64,000 bases of DNA from VAZQ01 sp035293945 (GTDB lineage Bacteria; Pseudomonadota; Alphaproteobacteria; Rhizobiales; Xanthobacteraceae): contig DATGLV010000041.1 of assembly GCA_035293945.1 (NCBI GenBank), positions 124,001-188,000 of the forward strand. The letters are read 5' to 3'. The notes under the pieces are model-generated. The model did no database searches. It was not told where the DNA came from and was given only the letters and a program-made list of their open reading frames with translations. This document shows positions 17,229 to 25,482 of this stretch, in pieces. Numbering within the stretch: the stretch's first letter is position 1; every line of letters begins with the position of its first letter. The position numbers and the translations under genes were made by a program.

Positions 17229-17630
17229 TCAAGCCTTGGCGTCGGCGCCCTCCTTGGCGACGACCTCCTTGGTGGCGCCGATCCAGCCCGTATGGGTGAG
17301 ATCGAAGACGATGCCGAGCGGATCCTTGTACTTGGCCTCGTAGTAGGAATTGGGCGAGGTCGGGCGGCCGGTGAGATAGCTGCCGCCCGCGTCCAGCACC
17401 TTCTTCTCGGCCTCGGCGAGATCATCGACCCACATGCCGAAGTGATAGAGGCCGATCCGCTCCTTTTCATCCTCCTTCACCAGGAGGGCCACATTCATCG
17501 TGCCGTCCGACATGTAGATGCCGCGGCGACCGTGCCCCACGCGTTTCATATCGAAGGCGCGCTCAAAGAACTGGGCGGCGGTTTCCGCATCCGGAACGAT
17601 GAGGGCAATATGTCGAAGCCGAGTGGCCAT
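17229..17630 (-). CDS. VOC family (glyoxalase/dioxygenase-fold) protein
   Basis: A 133-residue single-domain vicinal-oxygen-chelate protein with the paired beta-alpha-beta-beta-beta pattern: TRLRHIALIVPDAETAAQFF, then YHFGMWVDDLAEAEKKVLDA and the C-terminal YKDPLGIVFDLTHTGW. The usual metal-ligand positions are occupied by H8 near the N terminus, an H in IGLYHFG and a late Asp/His stretch, so a divalent metal is likely. The start is the ATG at 17630, seven bases after AGGAG. The family includes glyoxalase I, methylmalonyl-CoA epimerase, extradiol dioxygenases and binding proteins; nothing here fixes which. It appears to be transcribed alone. Confidence 0.8.
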   Translation of the reverse strand: MATRLRHIALIVPDAETAAQFFERAFDMKRVGHGRRGIYMSDGTMNVALLVKEDEKERIGLYHFGMWVDDLAEAEKKVLDAGGSYLTGRPTSPNSYYEAKYKDPLGIVFDLTHTGWIGATKEVVAKEGADAKA

Positions 17631-17854
17631 GAACAAGCTCCTGCTGATCGAGTGTCCCGAGCGACCATAACAGGGCGCCCGCGAGGTTCAAGCTGCAGCG
17701 CTTTGCCGGGGCCGGCGTCCGGCCTGCAAAAAGCTGACCCGGCATGCAGAGAGCGAATGTCGCTTCGCCCGCGCGGCATGCGATAACCCCGGTGCGGCGG
17801 GACCCCGGCGCCCTCCCCTCATTCACCTCCTTGCGAAGAAGGCTTTAGACCGCA

Positions 17855-18757
17855 GTGACCGCAGCGACCAGCAGCGAGCTTGCCGCAACCGGGACCGCGC
17901 GCCCTCGCGAGCATATTCCGCTCGGCATCCTGCACATGGTGGGCGCCACGATCGTGTTCTCGGCCTCGAGCGCGTGCTCGAAATGGCTGGTGGCGACCTA
18001 TCCGCCGGGTGAGGTTCTGTTCACCCGCTCGGTCGTCTCGCTCATCGCTTTGGCGCTGTTCATACTGCCGGCGACCGGGCTCGCGGTTTTCCGCACCAAC
18101 CGCCTGCGCCACCATGTGATGCGCTCGTTCTCGCAATTTGTTTCCCAGTCGTGCCTCATCATCGCGTTCAGCCTGATGCCGCTCGCCGGCGCCATCGCCA
18201 TCAACTTCTCAGCGCCCTTGTTCGCGACCCTCGCCTCGATCCTGCTGCTCAAGGAGAAAGTGGGGATCGTGCGCTGGACCGCTCTTGTGGTCGGCTTCTG
18301 CGGCGTTCTGATCGTGTCCAATCCGGGTGCCGGAGCCTTTCAGGTCGGAGCGCTGTTTGCGCTCACCAATGCGGTTCTCTACGGCACCGTGACGGCGGCC
18401 GTGCGCGGCATGACCGCAACCGAGTCGGCCGCAACGCTGACGCTCTATCAGCTCGTTCTGATCACCGGCTTCTTCGGGCTCATCGCTCCGATCGGCTTCA
18501 TCATGCCGACCTCGAACCATTGGGGCCTGATCGTCTTCAACGGCGTCGCCAACGCGGTCGGGCAATATTGGTGGACCAAGGCGCTGCACCTGGGTCCGGC
18601 GTCGGCGGTGTCGCCGTTCTTCTATCTTTCGATCGTCTGGGCGGCCGTGATCGGCTATCTGGTTTGGGGCGATGTGCCGACGCTGGGCCTCATCGGCGGC
18701 TCGGCCATCGTGGTTGCGTCCGGATTGTTCCTGCTCTGGCGGGAGGCCAGGAAGTAG
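17855..18757 (+). CDS. EamA/DMT-superfamily transporter (RhaT-RarD-like)
   Basis: A 300-residue inner-membrane protein with about ten hydrophobic helices in two EamA repeats. Repeat one runs roughly from residue 20 to 155 (IPLGILHMVGATIVFSASSA to FCGVLIVSNPG). Repeat two runs from about residue 165 to the end, closing with GLIGGSAIVVASGLFLLW. The start is a GTG at 17855 (reads M-T-A-A-T). Members export or import metabolites such as amino acids or sugars; the substrate is unknown. It is followed at once by a dispersed repeat and the convergent isochorismatase-fold gene. Confidence 0.85.
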   Translation: MTAATSSELAATGTARPREHIPLGILHMVGATIVFSASSACSKWLVATYPPGEVLFTRSVVSLIALALFILPATGLAVFRTNRLRHHVMRSFSQFVSQSCLIIAFSLMPLAGAIAINFSAPLFATLASILLLKEKVGIVRWTALVVGFCGVLIVSNPGAGAFQVGALFALTNAVLYGTVTAAVRGMTATESAATLTLYQLVLITGFFGLIAPIGFIMPTSNHWGLIVFNGVANAVGQYWWTKALHLGPASAVSPFFYLSIVWAAVIGYLVWGDVPTLGLIGGSAIVVASGLFLLWREARK

Positions 18758-18788
18758 GAGGCGTTGCGCGGCCCGGCTCCCTCCATTC

Positions 18789-18885
18789 GGTCGTCCCGGC
18801 CGAGCGCAGCGAAGCGCCGGGACCCATACGACTACGCGCCCTCGATAGCGCACCGACTATGGGTTCCTGCTTGCGCAGGAACGAC
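18789..18885 (+). repeat. Dispersed palindromic repeat, family 3, copy 2
   Basis: A 97-base intergenic element opening with GGTCGTCCCGGC and closing with the hairpin TTCCTGCTTGCGCAGGAA then CGAC. It aligns with the reverse complement of 17117-17203. It lies between the convergent ends of the DMT transporter gene and the isochorismatase-fold gene, a usual place for such repeats. Confidence 0.65.
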
Positions 18886-18903
18886 GCCCAGAGCAATGCT
18901 TCC

Positions 18904-19599
18904 TCACGCCACCTTGCGCGTCTGCGCCAAGCCCTCGAGATGCGCCAGCACCTCCTCGATATGCATGACGTCGGCGTATTTGTGATGCAGATCGAACAGG
19001 TTGACCTTGTGGTTGAGCATTGCCCGGTCGTAAGTGCATTCCTCGACCAGCGTGTTATGGAAGCCGTTCGAATAGGCATCGACCGTGGAGGCGCGCACGC
19101 AGCCGGAGGTGCTCTCTCCGCAAATGATCAGGCTGTTGATCCGCATCTGCTGCAGATGGGCGACGAGCGGCGTGCCATAGAAGCATGACGCGCGCTCCTT
19201 GTAGATGACGAGCTCGCCCGGCTCCGGCGCAAGCTCCGCCTTGATGTCGTAGATGTCGTTTGCCTGCCCGCCGACGTTGCGGAACGTCGAATGCACCCCG
19301 CCGGTATCGACGTGGCGGGTGGTGTAGATGATCGGCACGCCGGCCCGGCGCGCGGCGGCGAACAGGCTTTGCGTCGGCGGCAGCGCCCGCCAGGCATTCT
19401 CCCCGCAGGAACCGGAGAATTCGCGGTCCACTTCCTTCACGGGCCGGTTACCGCCGAGATAGGCCTTGTTGTAGAGATCGATCGCCAGCACGGCCGGGTT
19501 GTCGCCCACATAGGTCTTGCGCCGGTAGGCCTGGTAGATTTGCATCGTTTCCGGGTCGATGACGTCTTTCCAGCAGTGATCTTCGAAATCGCGGGGCAT
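18904..19599 (-). CDS. Isochorismatase-family cysteine hydrolase
   Basis: A 231-residue alpha/beta hydrolase of the isochorismatase/nicotinamidase fold. The catalytic triad is visible as D41 (LAIDLYN), K134 (IYKERASCFYGT) and C167 (ESTSGCVRAS), with the usual non-proline turn before the cysteine. This set fits amidohydrolase activity, for example on N-carbamoyl or amide substrates; true isochorismatases lack the cysteine. A good ribosome site (AGGAGCGCCCG) precedes the ATG at 19599. It diverges from a Bug binding protein across a short region with two direct repeats, so the two may be co-regulated and handle one substrate (inference). Confidence 0.85.
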   Translation of the reverse strand: MPRDFEDHCWKDVIDPETMQIYQAYRRKTYVGDNPAVLAIDLYNKAYLGGNRPVKEVDREFSGSCGENAWRALPPTQSLFAAARRAGVPIIYTTRHVDTGGVHSTFRNVGGQANDIYDIKAELAPEPGELVIYKERASCFYGTPLVAHLQQMRINSLIICGESTSGCVRASTVDAYSNGFHNTLVEECTYDRAMLNHKVNLFDLHHKYADVMHIEEVLAHLEGLAQTRKVA

Positions 19600-19632
19600 C
19601 GGGCGCTCCTGCTAGGGATGGTGGGCGAAGGC

Positions 19633-19672
19633 TTGGTGGGAACTTGATCCAGGGTTGGTGGGAACCTAATCC
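19633..19672. promoter_or_regulatory. Two direct repeats in a divergent promoter region
   Basis: TTGGTGGGAACTTGATCC (19633-19650) is followed by TTGGTGGGAACCTAATCC (19655-19672), 16 of 18 positions alike and 22 bases apart. They lie between the isochorismatase-fold gene (-) and the Bug gene (+). Direct repeats spaced about two helical turns are typical of regulator binding sites. No regulator gene is nearby. Confidence 0.4.
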
Positions 19673-19718
19673 CCCCGAACCGATTTCGCAAATGCGCGCG
19701 CCGCTCTATGCTCGCCCC

Positions 19719-20762
19719 ATGCGCGGTCGGATTGCCACGATCCTGGGGTTTGTGCTGTTCCTGCTCGGGCTTGCTCCCGCGCGGGCCGACGAGGTCGCCG
19801 ACTTCTATCGCGGGAAGGAATTGCGTCTCATCATCGGCGCATCCGTCGGGGGCGGCTATGATGTCTATGCGCGTGCGATCGCCAAGCATCTTTCCGAGCA
19901 TATTCCGGGCAATCCCATCATCGTGCCGCAGGACATGCCGGCCGGCGGCGGAATCGCGGCCGCCAATAGCATCTACAATGTGGCAAGCCGTGACGGCACG
20001 GTGATCGGTGCGATCCAGAACACGGTCCCGTTCGAGCCCTTCTTCAACAATCGCCAGGCGCAGTTCGATGCCGAGCGATTCGGCTGGCTGGGCACGCCGG
20101 AGAGCGAGGTCGCCCTCTATCTGGTTTGGCACACGTCGAAGATTCAGTCTCTCAAAGACGCGCAAACACGGGAAATGATCGCCGGCGGCGCCGGAGCAGC
20201 CTCCACGCCCGTGTTCTACGGCCGCATCTTCAATCAAATCCTGGGGCTCAAAGCGCGCTTCGTGAACGGCTATCCGGGCCAGAACGAGATCCTGCTCGCC
20301 ATGGAGAATGGCGAGGTCGAGGCCATGACGTCGCCGTTCTGGTCGAGCCTGCAAACCGCGCGCCCGGAATGGATCCCAAAGCATCTGGTGCGGGTCCTAT
20401 TCCAATACGGCGAGAAGCCGCTTGCCGAGCTGCCTGGCGTGCCGTTCGCGCTCGATCTCATCACCAATGAGGCCGACAAGACCCTGCTGCGCGCCGCCTC
20501 CGCTCCGCTCGTGCTCGGGCGGCCTTTCGCCGCCCCGCCCGATGTGCCGCCCGAGCGCCTCGCGGCGCTGCGCAGCGCCATGATGGCGACCTTCCGCGAT
20601 CCGGCCTTCCTGGCCGATTGCGTGGCGCAGCGGCTGGACTGCAGCGCGCCCAAGAGCGGCGAAGAGCTCGCCAGCCTCATTCGCGCCGCCTACGCGATCC
20701 CGCCCGACATCCGACGGCGACTGATCGAGATTTATCAGCAGGGTCAGGGGGGCCAGCCTTAG
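19719..20762 (+). CDS. TctC-like tripartite tricarboxylate transporter receptor
   Basis: A 347-residue exported binding protein of a divergent Bug/TctC branch. Signal peptide MRGRIATILGFVLFLLGLAP with cleavage near ARADE. The mature start ADFYRGKELRLIIGASVGGG replaces the usual PxGGGxD ligand loop, followed by DVYARAIAKHLSEHIPGNP and VPQDMPAGGGIAAAN. The open frame runs from 19644, and an ATG at 19692 is possible, but the ATG at 19719 places the signal peptide correctly. The tail carries two cysteines about ten residues apart (DCVAQRLDC). It has no adjacent permease. It is divergent from a hydrolase of the isochorismatase fold. Confidence 0.8.
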   Translation: MRGRIATILGFVLFLLGLAPARADEVADFYRGKELRLIIGASVGGGYDVYARAIAKHLSEHIPGNPIIVPQDMPAGGGIAAANSIYNVASRDGTVIGAIQNTVPFEPFFNNRQAQFDAERFGWLGTPESEVALYLVWHTSKIQSLKDAQTREMIAGGAGAASTPVFYGRIFNQILGLKARFVNGYPGQNEILLAMENGEVEAMTSPFWSSLQTARPEWIPKHLVRVLFQYGEKPLAELPGVPFALDLITNEADKTLLRAASAPLVLGRPFAAPPDVPPERLAALRSAMMATFRDPAFLADCVAQRLDCSAPKSGEELASLIRAAYAIPPDIRRRLIEIYQQGQGGQP

Positions 20763-20824
20763 AACGGTCGAGGCGTTCTTATTATAATATTTCATGGATC
20801 CGACCGGCCTCGAGCACGCGTCAA

Positions 20825-21267
20825 ATGACGACCGTGGTTCAACGGCACGGACGAGCCGTCCTGCCGGCCCACGCCGCACGCTTCAGCTTGGAGACCCTTT
20901 CGCCACCCGGCCTTCACGGTCATCCGGACTGCGAGCCTCGCCGCCAATATCGGCACCTGGATGTACACGGCCGCGTCGAGCTGGCTGATGACGAGCCTCA
21001 ATCCGCATCCGTTGATCGTCTCGCTCGTGCAGGTCGCCTCAAGCCTGCCTATCTTCCCGCGACGGTGCCTATCGCTGGGGCGAGTTCGAGGATGCGGCCG
21101 ACCCCGCACGCTTCGTCGAGATGTTTTTGGTGGATAGTTGGCTCGAGCATCTGCGCCAGCACGAACGGGTCACTAATGCGGACAGGGCGATGCAGACCCG
21201 GGTGCAGCGTTTCCCAGTGGCGGGTATGCCGAAGGTCCCGCACATGTTCGCAGCCGAAAGGCCGTGA
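20825..21267 (+). pseudogene. MFS transporter (EntS/MFS_3-like) remnant with internal deletion and frameshifts
   Basis: From about 20883 one frame reads as the first helix region of an MFS_3 transporter (RPFRHPAFTVIRTASLAANI, then GTWMYTAASSWLMTSLNP and SLVQVASSLPIFP). At about 21055-21061 this jumps to another frame that reads the characteristic C-terminal tail of the same family (DGAYRWGEFEDAADPARFVE, SWLEHLRQHERVTNADR, PKVPHMFAAERP, stop at 21265-21267). Everything between the first two helices and the tail, most of an expected 500-plus residues, is missing. A possible original start is the ATG at 20825, now in a third frame. Both ends are well preserved, so the deletion looks fairly recent (inference). 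Confidence 0.75.
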
Positions 21268-21420
21268 ACGCGCGCTCCGGCGCTGTGATCGCGATTCCGA
21301 ATTGTTAATCGAATCCTTTGGTCGTCTTAACCGGAATTTTGCCTCACCTTACGAACAGAGTTCCGATGTTGCGAGCGGCATGCGAAGGCTCGCAGGCTCG
21401 TCAAAATGGGAGGCCCGGAT

Positions 21421-22602
21421 ATGTCGTTCGATCATTGGCACAACCTGACTGGCGATGCGTCATCCAGTGCCGGTAACAGCTCCTCGTTCGGCTCCGTGAT
21501 GTCGGAGGAATATCTCCTCAAAGATTCCGGGCAAGCATCCCCGGTCTCCGGAGCGACGGCGCAATCGCCGGCATCGGGCGTCACCACCGTCGCATCCACG
21601 GGGTCGCTGCCCGCGCAGACACTCGTTGGATCGGCGAACGGGCTGCAGTTCGATCTTACCTGGGATGCTTCAGTCGTCGACGCGCCGCGCGGCTTCATCC
21701 AAGCGGTCGTCGACGCCGCAAAGCTTTATTCCACGCTCTATTCGAACAAAGCGGTGATCAACATCGACGTCGGTTATGGCGAGATCGGCGGCACCACTTT
21801 GCCTGCCTATGCGCTGGGAGCGAGCGACCCCTTTGGCTATTTGACCGACTACTCGATCGTCACCAGCGTGCTGTCGGGTGATGGATTTAACTTTTCCGCC
21901 GCCAACGAGCCAACCGCAAGCCAGTTCTTCATCACCAGCGCGGAAGCCAAGGCTATGGGCCTGGTCGACTCGGCCGCAGGGCTGGACGGCTTCATGGGTT
22001 TCAGCGACCTGACCGGCACGGGCTTCTCCTGGAACACGGCGGGTAGCGCCAACGGATTGAACGGCGGCACCAAAGCCAATCAATTCGATCTGCAGGCGGT
22101 CGCGGAGCACGAGATCAGCGAGGTGATGGGCCGCCTCGGTATTGAAGGCCTGCCCGTCAATGGAACACCGACTTATTCGCCGCTCGACCTCTTCAACTAT
22201 CAGAGCCCCGGCATGCTGGCGCTTTCGCCGAACGGCGGCTATTTCTCCCCCCTCAACGGATTCATCAATCTCGGAAATTTCAACAATGCGGCCGCCAATG
22301 GTGGAGATATCGCCGACTGGGCTTCGAACGCCTCGATCGCGCAATCCGGCACGCTGGGGCTACCCCGCGGATCCTATGATGCATATGACGCCTTCACGTT
22401 CCCTGGCGTCAACGGGCACGTCTCGCTGAGCGACATCGTGGAAAGTGAAGCGCTGGGCTATACCCTCAGGGGCGGCATGAACCTCGCCCTCTTGGGAAAT
22501 TACGCCGCAAGCTTCGCAGCGCCGAGCTTTCACGGCGACAGCACGGGCTCATCCGCGGTGCAAGCGGCGGTCGAGCAGACCCTGGCCTCCCATCACGTCT
22601 GA
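21421..22602 (+). CDS. NF038122-type putative zinc metalloprotease
   Basis: A 393-residue protein with a low-complexity Ser/Ala/Thr-rich first 65 residues, then a domain beginning GLQFDLTWDASVVDAPRGF. The core motif is AVAEHEISEVMGR, a short HExxxE/HE-type zinc signature of the kind seen in this protease family, followed downstream by SPLDLFNYQSPGMLALS and a final ESEALGYTL. No Sec signal peptide is visible; such proteins may leave the cell by a type I system, but no C-terminal Gly/Asp repeat is obvious. The start is the ATG at 21421, preceded by GGGAGG; the ATG at 21406 is not supported. It follows the MFS pseudogene. Family assignment is from recall of the motif and length. Confidence 0.7.
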   Translation: MSFDHWHNLTGDASSSAGNSSSFGSVMSEEYLLKDSGQASPVSGATAQSPASGVTTVASTGSLPAQTLVGSANGLQFDLTWDASVVDAPRGFIQAVVDAAKLYSTLYSNKAVINIDVGYGEIGGTTLPAYALGASDPFGYLTDYSIVTSVLSGDGFNFSAANEPTASQFFITSAEAKAMGLVDSAAGLDGFMGFSDLTGTGFSWNTAGSANGLNGGTKANQFDLQAVAEHEISEVMGRLGIEGLPVNGTPTYSPLDLFNYQSPGMLALSPNGGYFSPLNGFINLGNFNNAAANGGDIADWASNASIAQSGTLGLPRGSYDAYDAFTFPGVNGHVSLSDIVESEALGYTLRGGMNLALLGNYAASFAAPSFHGDSTGSSAVQAAVEQTLASHHV

Positions 22603-22974
22603 CGATGCGGGCACGATATGCGAGGAGCTGGCTCAAGCGGCGAGATCTAGCACATCGACCTCAAGTGAATAATTCGAGCAACGTGATGACATCCTCCGTT
22701 TGCCGGCTGCATTAGCCGCGTGAAGGCTTTGGCGGGTCCGTAGTTCCCGCCGCGAGGCGCTCAAGCGATGATCTGAAACGGCGCTCTGAAAGGATGGAGG
22801 CAACATCCGTTGGGCCGGCCCCAGGGACGGCCTTTTTATATTTCTGCATGAGCGAATGTCGATCAAGCAGCTTGCCGGGGAGCTCTTGCGCCGTGCGCGG
22901 GTGAGAGCCCGAGGGCCCGGAACTCCGGCCCGCGCTCGACGTTGGCCACAAAGTGGAGTGAAGGAGCACGCATC
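22603..22974. other. Intergenic region with a weak terminator candidate
   Basis: No gene was recognised in these 372 bases. GGCCG (22813-22817) and CGGCC (22828-22832) can form a 5-bp stem followed by TTTTT at 22833-22837. It could be a weak terminator for the metalloprotease gene, but it lies about 210 bases past that stop. The region ends with AAGGAG, the ribosome site of the next gene. Confidence 0.35.
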
Positions 22975-23286
22975 ATGACGATCAATGACCCGCGGGGTCC
23001 GGGACCGCGACCGGGATATCGTGGCGGGGGCTGGCTTGCGGGCCTCGTTATCCTGATCATCATCATTGTTCTCGCGGCGTGGGGCTGGGGTGGCTGGTGG
23101 AGTGGCAACGGCCCGAACAATGCGGCGAACAACCCTGCGCCGCACACAACCAGCAGCAGCGCCACCAATTCCACCAACAATGCGTCCGGCAGCGGCAACG
23201 CGCAGCAACCGTCAACGAGCGGCCAGGCACCCAGCAACGGCAATAACGGCAACAATGGGTCCGGCAACACGGGCGCGAAACCGTAG
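22975..23286 (+). CDS. Small single-pass membrane protein with Asn/Ser/Gly-rich tail
   Basis: A 103-residue protein. A short Pro/Gly/Arg-rich N terminus (DPRGPGPRPGYRGGG) precedes one strong membrane helix (LAGLVILIIIIVLAAWGWGG, about residues 21-40), then a low-complexity tail rich in Asn, Ser, Thr and Gly to the C terminus. The positive N terminus suggests the tail lies outside the inner membrane. The start is chosen at the ATG at 22975, eight bases after AAGGAG. Similar short proteins are annotated as hypothetical in related bacteria; no function is known. A dispersed repeat follows. Confidence 0.6.
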   Translation: MTINDPRGPGPRPGYRGGGWLAGLVILIIIIVLAAWGWGGWWSGNGPNNAANNPAPHTTSSSATNSTNNASGSGNAQQPSTSGQAPSNGNNGNNGSGNTGAKP

Positions 23287-23364
23287 ACGGCGGCGCACGA
23301 GCCTGCGAAGCCGCGCACCCTCGCGCGGCTGTGCTAGCGCTCGTTCCGATCGAAAGGAGTCACT

Positions 23365-23446
23365 CCAGTCGTCACCCGCGGGCTTGACCCGTGGGTCCAT
23401 CTTTTTCGTAAGGAGATGGGTTGCCGGATCAAGCCCGGCAATGACG
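23365..23446 (-). repeat. Dispersed palindromic repeat, family 2, copy 1
   Basis: An 82-base element made of two hairpins: ACCCGCGGG-CTTGA-CCCGTGGGT and TTGCCGG-ATCAAG-CCCGGCAA, joined by CCATCTTTTTCGTAAGGAG. Its reverse complement matches 35319-35400 at nearly every position and with the same length. It lies between the convergent small membrane protein and amidohydrolase genes. Confidence 0.8.
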
Positions 23447-23527
23447 CTGATGAGGATCAACTCGACCGGGAACCGCTTTAGCAGCTCAGCCGGTCTGGTT
23501 TTCCGGGGTGGGCAAACCACGGAGCCG

Positions 23528-24751
23528 TCATGCGCCGCGAGCCTTGAGCCGCGCCTTCTTCTGATCCGAGATCAGCGTGTCGAGCCCGAACAGCTTGCGC
23601 GCATTCTCGCCCAGGATGTTGCGCTTAGCCTGCTGGCTCAAGAACGGCAGATCGTAGATGGTCGAGGGCAGGTCCATATCCCAGTGCGGATAGTCGGAGG
23701 CGTACAGCAGCTGGGTCTCCGCGTTGATCATCTTGAAAGTCTCCTGCAGCATCGAGAGGTTTCCCACCATCTCCATCGGCTGCGAGGTGTAATACATCTC
23801 GCGCATGTAATCGCTCGGCTTGCGTTTGAGGGTGGGCGCCTCGGAGGAACGCATCATGTATTCATTGTCGAGGCGCTGCATCACGAACGGAATCCAAGCC
23901 AGGCCGCTCTCGATCCAGATCGTCTTCAATCCCGGAAAGCGTTCCGGAATGCCGTTCACGACCCAGTTCGTCATGTGCAGGATATTGAACCAGGAGAAGC
24001 CGAGCGCGTGAATCGCGATGAACTTGTTGGAGATGTGCATGCTCTGATCGCCCCAGTTCGTCGCCGAGTGGAAGCCGATCGGCAGCCCGCGCTCCTCCAG
24101 CGCCGCATAGAGCTTCATGTAGCAGTTATCGTAAAGCGGCTTGTAGCGTACCGTCGTAATCAGAAAACCGATAACTCCTTTGCGGCCGCTGAATTCCTCA
24201 ACCATCTTCAACGCCGCGTTGGGATCGTTCATCGGCAGATAGAGCATGGAGACCATGCGCGGCTCTTCTGCGAGAATCTTTTCGGTGAGCCAGCGATTGT
24301 AGGCGCGGGCGTATTGCACCTCGGCCTCGACCACCGGATTTAGGCCGAGCCCCAGCATCGGCGTCGGGAACACGCAAGCGACGTCGACACCGATCGCATC
24401 CATCCATTTGCGGGTGAGCCCGATATCCCGATGCGGCGCGCCCGGCGCCTGCTCCGTGGCGCGATGCTGGTAGCGTGTAATGCGCCCGGCCATCTCTTGA
24501 TAGCCGCCGGTCGAGCGCGGCTGCATCGTGGCGCCCTTGGAATACTTGAATTGATCGCGCATGACCGGATCTTCGATGTACTCGAAAATCTCCTTGTAGG
24601 AGCCGGTCTCGTAATGGTGGGAATCCACATCGATGATCATGAAATCTTCGTAGCGGCGATCCTCGGCCTGCTGCTGCGCATGCGCGAGCAGCGTGCGGGT
24701 GTCGAATTTCTCCTGTTTGGGATCGCGGACGAGTGGGGTCATCACGTTCAT
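23528..24751 (-). CDS. Amidohydrolase family protein (TIM-barrel metal-dependent hydrolase)
   Basis: A 407-residue amidohydrolase_2/ACMSD-like protein. The N-terminal metal motif is degenerate: IIDVDSHHYETGSY carries D-x-D-x-H-H rather than a clean HxH. Other sites are IGFHSATNWG (His in the fifth strand), NILHMTNWV, and the C-terminal catalytic LLYASDYPHWDMD. FPTPMLGLGLNP and ARAYNRWLTEKI are typical of the decarboxylase/hydrolase group. No signal peptide. It is the last gene of a tight operon after a Rieske ferredoxin-like protein and a 114-residue protein. Such enzymes hydrolyse or decarboxylate ring-cleavage products in aromatic catabolism; the substrate here is unknown. Confidence 0.8.
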   Translation of the reverse strand: MNVMTPLVRDPKQEKFDTRTLLAHAQQQAEDRRYEDFMIIDVDSHHYETGSYKEIFEYIEDPVMRDQFKYSKGATMQPRSTGGYQEMAGRITRYQHRATEQAPGAPHRDIGLTRKWMDAIGVDVACVFPTPMLGLGLNPVVEAEVQYARAYNRWLTEKILAEEPRMVSMLYLPMNDPNAALKMVEEFSGRKGVIGFLITTVRYKPLYDNCYMKLYAALEERGLPIGFHSATNWGDQSMHISNKFIAIHALGFSWFNILHMTNWVVNGIPERFPGLKTIWIESGLAWIPFVMQRLDNEYMMRSSEAPTLKRKPSDYMREMYYTSQPMEMVGNLSMLQETFKMINAETQLLYASDYPHWDMDLPSTIYDLPFLSQQAKRNILGENARKLFGLDTLISDQKKARLKARGA

Positions 24752-24785
24752 TGTCGTTGTCCTTTCGGATCGCGGCTGCTTGCCG

Positions 24786-25130
24786 TCACTGCGCGTCGAT
24801 GCGCTGATGCGGCGCGATGCAGTTCCCGCTCATGGCTTGCCACATGCTCAGCTCGAACAGCTGCACGTTCACCGCATGCAGCAGATCGCTGACGGTGATC
24901 ATCGTCTCCGTGACGGTGACACCGCCGCCGTCAGGGGGCAACGGGGTGCGCATGCCGTTCTCGGCCTTGGCGGCGTAAAGCCGCAGGAGGCTCGCAGTCA
25001 GCGTGCGCAGCTCCGCATCGGGAATACGATCGGGATCATCGACGCCGGCGGCAAGAAGCTCGGCGGCGCGCGCGAGGGCCTGAGCCGAACGTTCGACAAG
25101 CTCAGATGAGGACATATCAGATGACGACAT
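24786..25130 (-). CDS. Hypothetical 114-residue protein of the Rieske/amidohydrolase operon
   Basis: A short, mostly helical, soluble protein without cysteine clusters: an N-terminal SSSELVERSAQALARAAELL helix, then DPDRIPDAELRTLTASLLRL, a Gly/Pro turn (PLPPDGGGVTVTE) and a C-terminal helix (VSDLLHAVNVQLFELSMWQA). I do not recognise a family. The ATG at 25130 follows GGAGG and overlaps the Rieske stop by 14 bases. A second ATG at 25115 sits directly at that stop, so translation is coupled in either case. Its position between a Rieske protein and an amidohydrolase suggests an accessory or subunit role in the same reaction (inference). Confidence 0.65.
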   Translation of the reverse strand: MSSSDMSSSELVERSAQALARAAELLAAGVDDPDRIPDAELRTLTASLLRLYAAKAENGMRTPLPPDGGGVTVTETMITVSDLLHAVNVQLFELSMWQAMSGNCIAPHQRIDAQ

Positions 25131-25482
25131 AGACGCCTCCTTCTCGCTCGACCACCTCGTGGCGCTTCAGCCGCAGGCTTGGATCGGGCGCGCATTCGCC
25201 GGTGAGCAACTTGTACTCCCAGCCATGCCACGGGCAGACGATGTGCGGCTCCTTCTCGTCGTAGGTCTGGCCAAGGAACGTCCTGTCTGGCCCGTAGAGG
25301 TCGACAACCTTGCTCCGCACAATGCCCTCGCAGGCCGGACCTCCCTGGTGCACGCAGTGGTTCCGGTAGGCATAATAGGCGCCCGCATATCGATAGATGC
25401 CGACCTCGATCTTACCTTGGCGGACGATGCGGACATCGCCATCCTTCATCTCGATGTCCTTGCATACGAAAACCTGCGCCAT
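25117..25482 (-). CDS. Rieske [2Fe-2S] ferredoxin-like protein
   Basis: A 121-residue soluble Rieske protein. The cluster ligands are complete: C43 and H45 in NHCVHQGG, C83 and H86 in VCPWHGWEY. Between them is an unusually long insert (about 37 residues, with KVVDLYGPDRTFLGQTYDE) compared with BphF-type ferredoxins, giving an arrangement closer to the N-terminal domain of oxygenase alpha subunits. It carries no catalytic iron domain, so it would be an electron carrier or a subunit. It heads an operon with a 114-residue protein and an amidohydrolase. No terminal oxygenase or reductase gene is in the vicinity. Confidence 0.85.
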   Translation of the reverse strand: MAQVFVCKDIEMKDGDVRIVRQGKIEVGIYRYAGAYYAYRNHCVHQGGPACEGIVRSKVVDLYGPDRTFLGQTYDEKEPHIVCPWHGWEYKLLTGECAPDPSLRLKRHEVVEREGGVYVVI

